37,030 bases of DNA from Pigoraptor chileana (GCA_943704495.1 CALSCR010001549.1:1-37030); one strand, 5' to 3'; positions 7,524 through 21,100 are shown, counted from the first letter of the stretch. Program-made: numbers and translations. Notes: a model not told the origin generated them from the sequence alone.

Positions 7524-10348
7524 ATGGAGCGCCCGCGTGGACTGCGGCGGAGTAACGCCGACAAGCGCCGTCACGAGGACAGCACAAGGGACGACGCAGC
7601 CAACACAGCCAACACAGGCAACACAGGCAACGCGGCGGCGGCAGAGGGGGCGGACGAGTCGCGTCCGGCCAAAGTGCGCAAAACAGACGAAACAGACACA
7701 GCGGCGGCGTCCGTCGATGCTGATGACACGGACGATGCGTCTGCTGACCCGGCGGAGCTGATTGCCATGTACTCTGAGGCACTCGAAGTGATGGGTGGGT
7801 GTTGCCCCGGTGAACATGCCTTCGATTGTGAGTGAGACATGAAGGGGGTTCGGAGCAGGTTTTGTTCTGGCGCTTATTTAAGTGCCTTTGTCTGTTCATC
7901 CTGTGCGCATGTCGGGGGGGTAGCTGGAGGGGATCGCGCCCTGGGCATACAGCTGCTGGAGGGCGCCGTGAATGGCTTTGAGGAGTTGCTGCATGGCGAC
8001 AGCGCTGGCGAGGGGGCGGGAGTGAAGGGAGATGACTCCGCATCGACCCGTGTGGAGGTTGCGCAGCAAGCGGAGAAGACTGGTGGCGTGGAGGGGACTG
8101 GACGCGTCGTGCTTCTGCGCTATGCGGCAAAGTGCTGGTGCGACATTGGCATGGCCCACGCAACCGACATCCCCGCCCTTTGCGCAGAATATCTCGAAAT
8201 GGCCGCAGACCGCCTTGCAGAGGCTGTGCGCACGGACCCAACAAATGGAGACGCCTTGTTTGAGGCCGCCGTGGCAACAATTCGCAGGGTGTGTGCTTGT
8301 GTGTGCTTGTGCGTGTGTCTGCATGTATATGTGGGCATGTATATGTGTGCTGTGTATGTGTGCATGTGTATGCTGTGTGTGTTTGTGGGTTGCTTGTGCA
8401 TATGTGTGCAGTGCGTGTGTGCGAATGTGTGCGCATTTGTGTGCAAGTGTGTGTGTGTGCATATGTATGCGTGCATGCGTGTGTGCATGCGTGTGCATGT
8501 GTGTGCATGTGTGTGCATGTGTGTATTGCTTGAGTATGTATGTGCGCTGTCGTGCCACAATTGCCTTTGGCAAATTTGCTCGTCGTGTGCATTATGTCGC
8601 CTTCCCCGCAATAATATATGTGTATGGATCGGTGTGGATTTGTGTGAGTTTTTAGACACTTTGTGCAATGTCTTCTCATACATCAATGGTGCGCGTGCGC
8701 ATGTGCGTGTATATGTGTATTGGCCTACTCACACCCGTTTTATGTTGCACCTCTGTATGACTACCCAAACGACAGCACACATTTCTGCGCGAGGCTGCGG
8801 CAGGCCACGATGAGAGTGACAGCAGCGACGCCGAAGATGACGATGCTGCGGATACTGCTGAGGTGCCTTGCGTCGGTTGTGGGCAATCGTGTGTGGACAT
8901 GCATGCCGCGGCTCAGCCAGCACAGTGCCGCCGTGTGTTCCTTGTATGCATAATGCTGATCCGCTTGTTACGTGCGTTACTTGTGCTGCAGACCGAACGC
9001 AGTCCCGGGGAGTTCGCTGCCGTCGACACAGCCACCGCAAATGCTGAGACATGCCTTGCGGCGGCCCTGAGCGGCCGTGCGACCTCTCCCGCACTGACCG
9101 TGCATCTCGTGGACGACGCGCCGTCCTTCCTCGCATCGCATCTCCTTGACTATGCGCTCACTCTTGGCGGCGATCGCTTTGTTGCATACGCCACGCGTGC
9201 GCGCAAGCACTTTGAGGACGCCGTGGCGGGTGGGCATTCAAAATCACTGCTGGATCACGGTCTCCCACATGCCGCACATGTAGCTGCACTCGGATCAAAA
9301 ACATAATAGAAATGCCCCATTTTCTTGATGCGACTTCGTTCGCTACGTTATTTCGCTCCTGTCGCCGAGTCCACCGCCAATGCCTTCCATGCAAAGTGCT
9401 CATCTCCTGCATTCCTTCCATGGTTCCTCGCAGGCGCGCGTGCTGCAGGTGTTGCGTCGTCTGGCGGCAAGGGCAGTAGCGCTGATGTTGCGAATGCGCT
9501 GATTGCATTGGCAGTGTGCCTGTCGGACGTCGGCGGCGCCCTCGAAAACACCGACGCCGACGCCGCGCACGCGTGGTTGGAACAAGGCGAGTGGTGCTCC
9601 GTGGCATGGCTTCCAGTGGCACACACTTGCACTTATCACATCGCCCTTGAGTGCACACACTATCCACCGATAGGCACACCAGCAAAGTGCATATACTCTA
9701 TGCACCAGTACGCACACCGCACCACACAACGACAGGTTCTCATTCATGCAATCCTGCTTATGCCGCGTCCCAGCAGCACTCGAACGGGCGGGGGAGGCAC
9801 TCACTCTGTGCGGCGGTGAGCCGTCTCTCGAGGCACGGTGCCACAAAGTGGTGAGTGGTCCCTGAGTGGCATGCATTGGCGCTGCCTTCCATTGTTTGTG
9901 GCACGTACGGCTGCGATTGCGCGTGCCATGAACAGTGAGCGGACTGCATGAATCTCTTCGTCTCTCTCTCGCTCTCTCTCTCTCTCTTGTCTGTTGTGGA
10001 GTTCATGGGCACACGCCTACGACACTGTCTTGAATCCTACATCGCTCAGTCATTCGTGCCCACGGCGTTGTCTACTAGGTCTCTCACCTAACCCCATCCT
10101 GACCCCATGCGGGCCCCACGTTGTGCATCACTAATCCAAATGCACCTGCATCGGGCAATCAGATCGGGGAGGCGCACATCAACATTGGCAATGGGACTGC
10201 CGACAGCAACGCCGCGCGAGAATGCTATCGCAAGGCCGCACAATCACTGCGCGCCGCAAACAACGCCGACGACGGATGCGTCCCAACAGACGCCATCGAC
10301 GATGTGCTGCAGCTCGCAGAGGGAGACACCAGCGACGACCACGAGTAA
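7524..10348 (+). CDS. Helical-repeat (TPR-like) protein, possibly ETT1/Nro1-related
   Basis: Seven exons: 7524-7794, 7924-8288, 8794-8862, 8992-9229, 9434-9586, 9777-9850, 10163-10348, giving 451 residues with all phases consistent. The N-terminus (about residues 1-80) is charged and Ala/Thr/Asp-rich with basic clusters (KRRHE, KVRK) suited to a nuclear protein. The rest is built of amphipathic helices like TPR repeats, such as [19 protein letters not shown] and [13 protein letters not shown]; exon 3 is a short acidic insert. Length and layout suggest the ETT1/Nro1 family (nuclear factors linked to translation termination and, in fission yeast, oxygen sensing), but no motif is decisive. Intron 5 needs a GC donor (AAG|GCGAGT at 9587). 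Exon 6 has two acceptors three bases apart (9774 or 9777). Gene call firm, family call tentative. Confidence 0.72.
8289..8540 (+). repeat. TG-rich degenerate microsatellite in intron 2
   Basis: An almost continuous TGTG/TGCA/TATG stretch at the start of the 505-bp intron 2. It keeps several frames open on both strands (434 codons on the minus strand over 7375-8679), all Cys/Val/His/Thr-rich and not coding. Confidence 0.85.
9994..10043 (-). repeat. Interspersed repeat, copy 3, in intron 6
   Basis: Minus-oriented copy within the intron between exons 6 and 7 of the helical-repeat gene. On the plus strand it is preceded by a CT tract at 9961-9988 (the GA tract of the element) and ends TTGAATCCTACATC. 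Confidence 0.85.
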
Positions 10349-10352
10349 TAAA
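10347..10352 (+). promoter_or_regulatory. Likely polyadenylation signal AATAAA overlapping the stop codon
   Basis: The stop TAA of the helical-repeat gene at 10346-10348 is part of TAATAAA, so a canonical AATAAA begins one base into the stop codon. This would imply a very short 3' UTR. Confidence 0.4.
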
Positions 10353-10676
10353 CGCACGCACAAACATCCTCGCATGCATGAGCATCGTGCACTGCACGTG
10401 ACATGGCATATGCACATCAACGGGAAAAATGTGCAGCCGAGACCAACGCAGCTCACAGACAGCGGCGCGGTGATGGGCGCACACTTTATGAGGCACGGCT
10501 ATCTACAAATGATCCGCCGCGGGAGAGAGACACAGCGCGGCTGGCGCAACAGGGCGGGCGGGGGGCGGGGGGCGTGGGCCGGGGCATCACCCACAGCACC
10601 GCAGTGGGATGCACGCCCGACACAGAGCGCCGACAGAGCATGCTTCTCCAGAGACCTCGTCACCCCGCACGCAAGC

Positions 10677-10817
10677 TCAGTTGCGGCGCAGGGCGGGGGA
10701 CGCGCGAAGGCTGGCAAAGTGCGTGTTTTTGCCACCCAGCGCCACGTTCTGGAGGAAGAGTGCGCCGGTGAGGGCGACAACGCCGCACACGTTGGCAGCA
10801 GACTTGAGGGCAAGCAT
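10677..10817 (-). CDS. Possible small single-span membrane peptide (46 aa)
   Basis: The minus strand from the ATG at 10817 reads 46 residues beginning MLALKSAANVCGVVALTGAL and ending in a basic tail before TGA at 10677. It has one hydrophobic span (about residues 8-28) followed by a Gly/Lys/Arg-rich C-terminus. Third codon positions are strongly GC-biased, as in the other genes here, while other frames in the area lack this. The size and shape fit small organelle-membrane subunits, but I do not recognise the family. It is convergent with the gene ending at 10348. Confidence 0.33.
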   Translation of the reverse strand: MLALKSAANVCGVVALTGALFLQNVALGGKNTHFASLRASPALRRN

Positions 10818-12103
10818 TCTCGTGGTTCGAGTGAGCGCAAAAGGGGGGCTTAAAAAGGGCTTGTGGGGATCGAATCACCAAACAGGCAATACTGGAGAGG
10901 GAATTGGAGAGGAAATGCGGGCAGGCGACAGACAGAAGAGAAATGTAAGCCAACTAGGCATTTTGCGCACACACAACACACCGCTTGTTCACACAGAAAT
11001 GTGCACAAACACTTCTCTTTTTAAATACCCCAGACACTCACGGAACACTCCAAACCACACCACACTACAAAAAAAAAGGTAAACCGCACCGTGTGGATTT
11101 GACACTGCAAACGCCAAACGCTGTCGAAATGGAAATATCGAGCGGAGGTCAACAAGTCTGCGATGGACAAACACAAAGATGAAGGACTCAAGTCAGTGTA
11201 TTATATGTGTGTGCGTGAGTGAAAGCGCGCTGTGTCTTAGGCCAAAGCCAAACGCCCTTGACTACGAATGAACCAAGAGCACACATGCTGCCTTTTCTGC
11301 TTCAACACTACCCTCGCGCAACAAATATGAGGCATGCATTCAGCGCGTGCAAAGTCACACCACACACACCATAAAAGTGCTTTTGGAGAAGCGGGGAGGA
11401 TGACAGAAAGGGCGGAAGAAAGAAGCGAAAGAGACCGAGTCAACACTGTGACTGCAAGTCTCAAATCAGCTTCTGTTAAACCGCGTCGTTTGACGAAGGA
11501 GATCAAGCTGCTAACAGCAAAAGTAATTCTGTGATGTGAGGAAGGTTTGCGCGGTCTCTTTATTGTACTCGTGAGGGCGATGGAGGGTGCGTGCGTGCAT
11601 TCTGCGCGTGTGGTGGTGTCTGTCTGTTGCATCTGCTGCATACTGAGTGTCATGCAAGTGCAGTGTGTGCGGAGTGCGTCTCTCAGTGATCATGAGTGTC
11701 CACGATGCCCCAGTCTGATGCACTACTGATGCAATAGCAATGTAGGGGGGGGGGGGGGGGGGGGGGGGGNNNNNNNNNNGGGGGTGTGACGTGACACAAA
11801 TGGTAATAACCGCACTCGCCATACAATTTCCATACACAAATATAGCGATTGTTGAGGAATTTTTTAGTGCAACGCAGTGTGACGTCTTATAACGTCACAT
11901 CTTCAAATGACGCAGAAGGGCACGTGAGACAATCTTTACAAAACAGACACACACAGCAATGAGTGCTGAGGGCACCCATGCAACACACACACACGCCCAC
12001 ATGGACGCATAAAAGAAATTCAGAGACAGACACGCACGCACGCACGCAGCGCCACACGCCACACGCCACATTGGGTCCGGGTGACAGGGCACGTGAACCG
12101 GGT
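10818..12103. other. Intergenic region with poly-G run and assembly gap
   Basis: No gene is supported here. The minus-strand frame 11237-11653 and plus-strand frame 11334-11534 match nothing I know and lack the usual GC third-position bias. The stretch contains a poly-G tract with ten Ns (see separate entry) and CA-rich patches at 11946-12000. Confidence 0.5.
11745..11784. other. Poly-G homopolymer containing a 10-N assembly gap
   Basis: About 25 G residues run from 11745 to 11769, then ten Ns (11770-11779), then five more Gs. The true length is unknown; the run may itself be a sequencing or assembly artefact. Confidence 0.95.
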
Positions 12104-15100
12104 TCACGCCGTGTCACTGCGCACAAAGAGCCCGCCGAGCACCGTCTGGCACTCCGGGATGGCCTTTGCTGCGGCCTCCGAGGTGCATGCCTGTCCAGAC
12201 ACGAGGATGGCGCGCACGTTGTACCGCCCACGCGCAGGGGACACAAACGTCACGTTGTAGCGGCCGTTGCCAAGGTCACGCACTTGGTTCAGAGAGCTGC
12301 GGGCGGTCGCGGCAATCGACACAGTTGCCGCCGCCGTCGATTCAAGCATCACGACCCATTGATCGCCGCCGAGAAGACGCGTGCGGCCACAGCTGTGGTT
12401 AGATTTACGCAAGAAAGGAAAACAGTGAAAAATAGCGAGGGGTTAGGGTACCAAATTCTATATTCAACCATCCATCGCATGACGACTCGCTCACGAAATG
12501 ACACACACAGCTCACACAAAAGTGCGGCACAAAAAAACAGCAACCACAAAAACGAGAATTGTGCGCATAAACAAAATACACGCACATACACACACACAGC
12601 AACACACACCTGTCCCTGGCCTGAAATAGGAACCACGCCTGCTGAAACTGAAGCGGAGACGAAGCAATGCCAGAGAATGTGGTCCGCCGCCCTCCCGTGG
12701 CCACTGCAGACACGAAAAAAGCGGCACGTGATGATGATGATTATGATTATGATGGATGTGAGTGCGTGGTGACCACCTCCACACTGCACAGTGCGCAGGC
12801 CAGCGTGATATGGTTCCGCTCCAAAAGTTCCAAAAAGAAAGCAAAGAGAGAAAAAAGAGAGAGAAAAGAGATGTAGGATTCAAGTCAGTGTCATAGGCGC
12901 TGTGCCCATGGACTCCACAAGAGAGAGAAAAGAGAGAAAAAGCGAGAGAAAGAGAGAGCACGAGACCACCCACCCGGATTGAAAGAGAAGCTCGAGACCT
13001 CTATTCCCTGCGAGTAGAGGGTTCCGGTGGCACCCGTGAAGCCAACAATCGCCGTGCCGTTGGCGAACAGGGGCACGCGCTTCGCCATATCAAAGTCCGT
13101 CGTTGCCTTGCGCCCATTCTGCTCAATCGACAGCCGCTTCCCCGGCGCATCGTACGTGATCGTCAGTGTGTTCGTATTAGACGACCCGCTGGTGATCTCA
13201 GCCCCGGCGACAGAGTACGTTGTGTACACTGCGGCACTGACGTCACCGTTCGCATACACGTTCATCTCGTTGCAAGCGTAAGAGTCGATCGCAATGGCCA
13301 TTGAGCGCGCGATCGAATCGTATGCATAGCCAGACGTTGTGCTGCCTCCCGCCTTGCCCAGCGCAGCATATCCCTGGGTGCTTGTCTGCACAACAAACGC
13401 AAGGCCCTCACCCCATCCAAAGCTGCCCTTGTTGAAGAAGCGGTAGGTGAAGTTCGCCGTGAACGAGTCATACACCGGCTGCGAATGCAAAGATGTGCGA
13501 AGACGACCGCGAGTGAATGAGTGAATGGGCAGCGGGGATGAAAACAGCTGTGAAAGGGCCGGCGCAGAAGGAACAGAGAGAGGAGAGATGGGCACAGTGA
13601 GGGAGCGGCACACGCACCAGGGGCTGCCTGAACCACACAGAGCCCGTCTGCGATGAACCAGCCGTAATGGAAAGGGGAAAAAAGAGGCCGCCAGTGCCAG
13701 ACCCCTTGGCAGCACTGTTGGGCGCGACGGCGGAAAAGGTGAAGGACGATCCTGGAGCATAGCGCAGGGAAGGAGCTGCGTGCACACAGACACACAGACA
13801 CACAGACACACACATGCAGACACAGACACGAAGACGGGCGCATACAAGCACACAAACGTGTGAGAATGGGCGATGACACAGGATGCATGCAAGCAGTGGA
13901 AATTCATCACAGACGCCTCAAAACAAACACACACACACACACACACAGAATGGCGCCATTACCTGCCGTGGCAAACGGGCACTTCGTGTCTGCATACAGC
14001 CCGCACGTGTCCGTCCCCGCGAGGCCGTAGTCGTACCAGTCAAACACAATGGATGCCCGGAATCCGCACGTGACCGGCGTGGCGCACGAATCGGCCACCA
14101 TGCCAATGATGATGACGCCGTTGCGCACATCCGCGCAAATGGAGCCCTTGACAGCGTACTCATCGTACACCCGCGACGCCGCAACTGCGCCGTTCACGTC
14201 AAAAGTCAGCTGAATTGTGCCCGTCTCTGCGGTTGCGAGGCTTTCCTTGCCGTCAATGACGCTCGCCCATCCGGTGGTGACGCCCTTGGAAATGGTCGTC
14301 ACAAAGAACTTGTTTGGCGCGGGATCCGCACACAGCGAGGACGACAGGGAGCACGGCCCGCTCGTGGTGCAGCCGGAGTCACGCACACCATCCGTGTCAA
14401 CAAGGTTCATGTCGTACTTCATGTAGAGGACGCGCATGGGCCACTGGAGGCTGTTCTTCACCGTCTGCAGGCGCACAGACACAGAATGCATGTGGTGCGC
14501 GAGACGACGGTTGAGAGCGAGCGTGCGTTAGGCGTGTTTTGTGTTGTTGTATGTGTGGTTAAGGTGTGCATACAATACACGAAATCGCGTGAGCAACATC
14601 GGCAGATTTAAACGTGGAGAATCCGATAAAAGCGAATAAAGTTCACGCAAGACAACACACATACGCACTGCTCACGCGCGCGCGCACACACACGCACACG
14701 GCACAAACAGGCAGATAGACACTCCAACATGAACAAAGGCAGACCACATCTAATATCAGCCAACTTGCCTTGACGGCACTGACGGCGATTTTCCCTGATG
14801 TGAGCGAACTCCACAGCGACGACCCTGGGTTCACCGAAAATGACTGCACAAACGATGACGATGAGATCTTCTCCGGGAATGTGAAGGGGGTGCGGATTGA
14901 GAAGGGTACGCCGGTTGTCTGCGGACGGACAGTGACGTTGAATTCGAGTGGCAGCTGAAGCTCCCAAATGTACCTGTGTGTGGGAGAGACATAGAGTGAG
15001 CGAGACGGAGATAAAGATAGAAAGGGATGTGGGATTCAAGTCAGTGTCCTGGGCGCTGTGCCCATGGACTCCACAAGACGAAAGAGAGAGAGAGAGAGAG

Positions 15101-18100
15101 GAGGAACAGATGTACGATCTAATGGCGCGATGCCAATGGACTTCATAACACTGCAGAGCCACCGAGTCCCCTCCTACCCACGCACCACACAGAGCCCTCC
15201 CACCCAGCAAACCATGCACACACTGCACGCACTGCACGGACTCACACACACACATACACACACACATACGGGCATGTATTGCGCATGCTTGTACTCACTT
15301 TGAGAGGAGGCCTTCCATCATGGTCTGCGAGTAGGCATCCGTGTACTCGAGGCGCAGTAGGGCTGTAATGTTGTTCACGCCCGGCACGAGCGTCAAATTG
15401 CGCACGCTTGCAAACATGACGCCGCGCGAGGGATCTGCACCACCGCCCGCCACCTTCTCAAAGTGCCCATACTTGCCCGTCGCCGAGATGTCCCCGAGGA
15501 AGATGTTCGCCGATGTCAGCGGGCTCCTGATGCTGAATGTTATCGACACTTCCATGAATTTCGTCCCAGTATTCGACAGGCGCAGCTGCATTGGCGGGAG
15601 AGTACTCGAGGCGGTGCTGTTGGTAGTGCCGCGCACGAAGATATCCTTGCCAGTGTCGCTGAATGCATACGACAGAAAATTCACCTTGGGGTCCCCGCGC
15701 ACGTGCACCGTCATGTCACTGCCATCATTCACTGCAGACACCGTCGCACGGAGGTCGTCAATGCTCTTGAACGCAAAAGACACGTCAAAGTCAGCCACGA
15801 CAGAGTCCCGGTCGACGAGGACGGGCGCCACGAGCGTCGCAGTGCCCAGGACAAGCCCATTTGCCTCAACCTCAATGCCCACAGACGACCCCAGGCGGAT
15901 GCGGATGCCGTTTGTGTTGGGAGTCGATACGCGGAACCGCCCACGCACGCTCGTCGCCGTCGCATTGAACGCGAGCATTTCGCAGTATTCGGGAAGGAAG
16001 CACGGGAGCACAACATCCGATCCCACGGTATCCGCGCCAATAATCGACATGCGCAGCAGCTCAAACGACGACAGAACCGTGTCGCTGTCATCACGGCGTC
16101 CCCTGGAGTGCGCCGCGCGAGCTTCTCCATCCCCGCTGCCATCCCCTCTGCGATCCCCGCTGCCGTTGCCGTTGCCATTGTTGCCATGATCGAACTCGCC
16201 GTCGTCGAGGGGAGGCAGGCCCCGCACCACGCGCAGATCATCCCACAGCTCGGGCGTGCGGAAATCAAGCACGTCCGTCCAAGGATCGGCAGTTTGTTCG
16301 TCTGCGTCCACGGGCCACTGTGTGAAGCGAGTCCCGCGGCGGCGCCGGGACGATGGAGGGGGCGGGCGCTTTCCAAGCATCATGGACACGGGTACAAGGA
16401 TGTTGTCAGCGCGAATGACGCCGGCGGGCGCAATGAGGCCCGTGAGGTTGACGTAGAAGTCGTCCTTCTGCATGACGGCGGCTATGATGTTCTTTGTGTA
16501 ATTGCCAGTCATGCTCGCATTCACGCGCAGCTTCGAATTCACACCCCCGACAAGGGCACCGAGTATCGACGCACTGCCGAGATTACCGCCAGTCGGGTGT
16601 GCGGCAGACAGAACCATGTCGTTCCTGCGTCAATTGGAGAGAGAGCGAGAGAGAAAGAGCGAGATATAAATATATATGTTGGATTCAAGTCAGTGTCTTA
16701 GGCGCTATGCCCATGGACTCTACAGCTCCACGAGAGAGAGAGAGATGTAGGATTCAAGTCAGTGTCATAGGCGCTGTGCCCATGGACTCCACACGAGAGA
16801 GAGAGAGAGAGAGAGAGATAGATGTAGGATTTAAGTAAGTGCCTTAGCCCATGCCCGCCAATGCAGTTCCCATTGAAGTCAGTGAGAAGACCAAGTCACA
16901 CACGATGCAAAGACGCATGCGACACAACAATGCCCACGCACCACGCCAGCTTGAAGACGTCACCAAAGCCAAGGTCGAATCGGGCCTCAATGCCAAAGTC
17001 AGTGCTGATTGCTGTGGACGACGCGTAAATATCGACCTCGGTGCGGTTCTCCTTGGTCACAAACGCGGTCGACGCACGTGACACCACGCGGGATTTCGTG
17101 CCCGTGCCCTTTGAAATATCGGCCAGAATCCTGGGGATCATCTTGGAGAGAAGGTTTCCGTTTGCGTTGCCGTAGATGAGAACGGGGACGGGTGCGGGGC
17201 CGCGCATAATCTCATCCGTCACATTCCATAGCAGCTCCCACGACGCCACGGTGATGCCCATCCCCAGCGGCAGCAGATCCTGCTGCGAGCGGAGGTCTAC
17301 ATTCGGCATCACGAGGCCCAGCGTGCGCACGCGCTTCTGCCCGCAATCGGCAACGACGCTCAGCGTGGGCAAAATGACATTGAATCCGATTGTTGCGGGG
17401 AGGCTGATGTTCGCGACGACGGCGACGGTGCGGTCCTCCATCGAGAGCAGCCGCACGCTCGACAGCCCAAATCCCCCCGTGGACGAATCGTCCGCCTTCC
17501 CCGCGGCAATGTCAGCCTTGGCCTTTGCCGACCGATCAAACAGCGACTTGTCAAACGAAATGGACGATCCGATGGGATGCATTTTCCCGGGTACGCGCGT
17601 GCTTGCGACCGTGCCGTTCATGAGAAAGCCCACATTGCTGCCGTCGAGATAGCGCGTGAGCAGCGTGCGGATGAGCGTGCCATTGTCCCGCGCAAATGCT
17701 CCCACCCGCACAAAAAAGCGGCTGGGCGCCAGATTCGAACCCACGCTTCCACCGTCCACGAGAATGCGGCTGAACGGCTGGACGAGCGCAGACTCCGACA
17801 TGGTGATGTTAATGGCGCCCCACACGAGCGTAATGTCCATCGCGCGGTCGCGCAGCTGCATCTCAAACGTACCGTCCGCAGAGACGGGATCCGACACAAC
17901 CGTCAAGTTAACCGTCGAGTAGTCCGTGACGCCGGCAGCCGAGGCCGCTTCCGTCGCATTGACGCCGCCGGTGCCCGTAGCGACTGCATCCGACCCGCCG
18001 CCCAGGCGCACGCTGATGTCATACCCGGCAAGCATGCGCGAGAGGAAGCTTCCGTTTGGGTTGCCCCGCACCTTCACGAGCACCGACCCGTCGTCCATGT

Positions 18101-21100
18101 AGTCAATTCCCGCACGCACTATTTTCGTGCCGTTCACAATTGTCAGGTCAATCGACACGGGAAAGTCGACATCGTCGCGGCCAAAGGCAATCGGGCGGAC
18201 GTCAATCGTGGCAATGGGCACGTTGTCGGCGTGGATGTCGAGCACGAGCGCCGGGAGCGACACGTCCACGCCAAAGCGGCTCTCGAGGGTGGCGCGGATC
18301 GAGAGAAAGACGGTGTACCATTCCGCCCCTATCATCTCGAGATAGCGCAGAGACAGCCACGATCCGGCCGAGATTGCGCCAGTGTCGTCAATGCCCGTGA
18401 TGGGTGAGTCGCCGGCCTCGTCCTCCCCCGAGCCAATGCTCGTGCGCGGGGCGTTGAACTCGAGGAACGACGCGCCGTCGCCGTATGTCCCGCGGCACGT
18501 GAGCAGCATGTCCTCCTCGTCGTTGTACCGGGTGAGCACGCCTCGGATGCGCTCGCCCTCGCGGTCGTCAGTGATGCGCACGGTGACCCACGTGACCGCC
18601 GACTGGTCCGTCAGCCCGCTGAATGTGAGATTGCCGTAGTTGAACCCGCCCGTTTCGAGCGAGAGCGCAAACGGATGCAGCACAAGTCGGAAGCCCAAAA
18701 AGTCCCGCGGAATCTCCACATTCAGTTTGGCGGCCATGGCATCGCGATCTGACGTCACGGCGACGCTGACGTTGTAGCGCTTCGATGGGTCGTCATCTGC
18801 AGCCGCCCGCTCGCTTATGCGCCGACTGCCACTGCCACTGCCACTTCCAACCCCAAAGGTGAGCCATGCGGGAGCATTCTCCACGACCACGGACGGGGAC
18901 GGGGACGTTGCCGCAGTCCAGTTTGCCGGCGGATTGAGCGATATGCCAAGCTCGATTCCCGCCAGAATGTCGGTCGCAATGTTGATGCCCTTGACGCCGC
19001 GCAGCTTCAGGCGCAGGTGGCGGCCGTCAATGTAGCGGCGAACCTTGGCGAGGGCAACCGACGCATTCGCAATCACAAGGGAGAGGTTGAGGGACAGCTT
19101 GGGCTGCTGCATGAGCACAAGCAGCGGCTCCGTATGCACAATCGCCACGCTCTCCGTCCCTATCACAGCCTCAATGCCCAGCCGCGGTATCGGCCCGTGG
19201 AAGTTGTAGAAGTCAGTCACGCCGTCCGCGGACACATTGGTCACTGCCGCAAACGAGTTGTTGTAAATGCTTAGAAGCTCAAATCCCTCCAGCGCAAAAA
19301 ACGGCTTCTCCTCCGCTGCGACACGCACGCCGCGCACGTGATCCCCATGTGCACGAGTGTTAGTATGGATGACGTCATCACCGTCACTGGCCGCTGATTC
19401 CGCCAGCACGTCTGCCGCCTGACCGGGGGCGTTTCGAGAGTCCACGTGACCGTCGCTGTCGGCGGGATGGGCAGAGGTCGCAGGCGCGGGTGCGCTGTCC
19501 AGGCCGGCACCCGCGAGTGCACGGCGCCACATTTGCATGGCCGGCTTCCCTCCGGTCCACGCCTCAAACGTGTAGTTGAGCGAGAGCCCCGCAAGCACGC
19601 GGCGAGCAAAACACATGTCGTTGGCGGTGCCGTTGCGATAACTGCCACGGACCACCGCAGTAATGTTTTTGCCGTCCCAAAAATCCTGGATGAGCATCTG
19701 CGCACCCGCCGTCCCGTTTGACTCAATCGACCCCTCGGCGTAAATGTCGGCGCCCCGCCTGTCATACGAAAAGCCCCCCGCGTAGCCATATGCAACGTAC
19801 GTGCCGTTGTACTCAACCTCAATGAACAGTGTCGGCACTGTCACCGCAAAGGACGTGGTGTTGCTGAGCCACGCGGTTGCGGCCGCGCGCAGCTCGAGCG
19901 TCTCGTTTGCCGGCAGTAGCGCGACTGATCTGAATTCACTGCTGCGTTCGTTGGGGTCGGGCACTTTGGGGACGCCGGTCGGGTCGTTGTCGGGCTCGTT
20001 TGAGAAGAGGCCCTTGAGGCTGAACTCGGCCGACACGGGCGTCTTGAGGGCGAGCGGAAACAGAAACACGCTCGTGCGCACCGTGATGTCCGCAGTGATC
20101 TTGACTGTGATACGCTGGCCGTGCAGCCACCACTGGATCGTCTCCTTCAAGGCCGGCTCGTTGGTGATGTCGAATTTGCCCCCAAACGCAAACGAGTGAT
20201 TGCCAGCCTTCAGTCGCTGCCCTTTCACCGACGTTGTGCCTAGCTCCACGCCGTCCTGCAACCCAATTGCACAAACACACACACACACACACACACACAG
20301 ACAATACATATGAAATGGGCGTGAGTGATGCGCCACTGTAATCAAAGCTGACTGCACACATTGATAAAAGCATAGACAATGCATTGGAGGCGGGATGCCG
20401 GCGTACTCTTCATGCTAACTTAGAGCGGATGAGCGGCGGTGATCATCAGAGCACACGTGCGCGGTACAGCCAAAGGCGATCCAATCAACTAAGAGACACC
20501 CACACTTCGCATGATCTTCGCTATGGCATCGTCGAATCTCGCGTCGACAGTACTGGGGTTGTTGAGGGAGCCCACGAGGTAGAACGGCAGTTTCTGCTCG
20601 CAAAGGGACGAGAGCGAGACGAGGTCGCTCGTGAGGCCGGAGTTCTGCATCGGCAGGATGCGCACCACCGCAGACACGTAGTAGAAGAAGATGCCCAGCG
20701 TGACCGTCGCAAGCATCACAAACAGCACCTTGCGCTCGTACGACGCATCGATCCACCGGAAGCAGCGCACGCAGCAGCAGTTTCTCCCGGGACGGCACCC
20801 GCACGCGCCATTTGGCGCCGTCTCCGCATCGCCTTCAATCTCGCCCGTGCCGTAAAAGTCGGTGTCGGCGTCGGAAATGATGCCGAGTGACATGGAGCTT
20901 CCGGTCGACGATAGCTTCTTCAGTGTCGCGCCCTGCGACGGCGCAGAATCCCCGCGAAGCCGACTCATCAGGCCGCTGAGCATCCCCGTCGGTTTCGCCA
21001 CCATGCCAATGTTTCTGCGGTGCGCGTGCATGTGCAATGTGCGTTGCGTGCCAACACCGTTGGTTGCGTGATACACGAATTGCGGCATAACAGCAGGCTG

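Noticed and set aside
7375-8679. 434-codon minus-strand ORF rich in His/Thr/Cys
   Set aside because: Spans exons and a TG-rich intron of the plus-strand gene; composition is that of microsatellite and antisense sequence.
11237-11653. 138-codon minus-strand ORF near the N gap
   Set aside because: Composition is Ser/Leu/Arg with no motif, and there is no GC3 bias; likely chance.
15463-16701. 412-codon plus-strand ORF (and similar plus-strand ORFs at 17577-18407)
   Set aside because: Antisense shadows of GC3-rich minus-strand exons of the large gene; composition is Arg/His-rich without any motif.
17705-17745. tRNA T-arm-like string GGTTCGAATC on the minus strand
   Set aside because: It lies inside the large LEA-like exon, in frame (residues VGSNLA), and no matching A box, anticodon arm or acceptor stem surrounds it.
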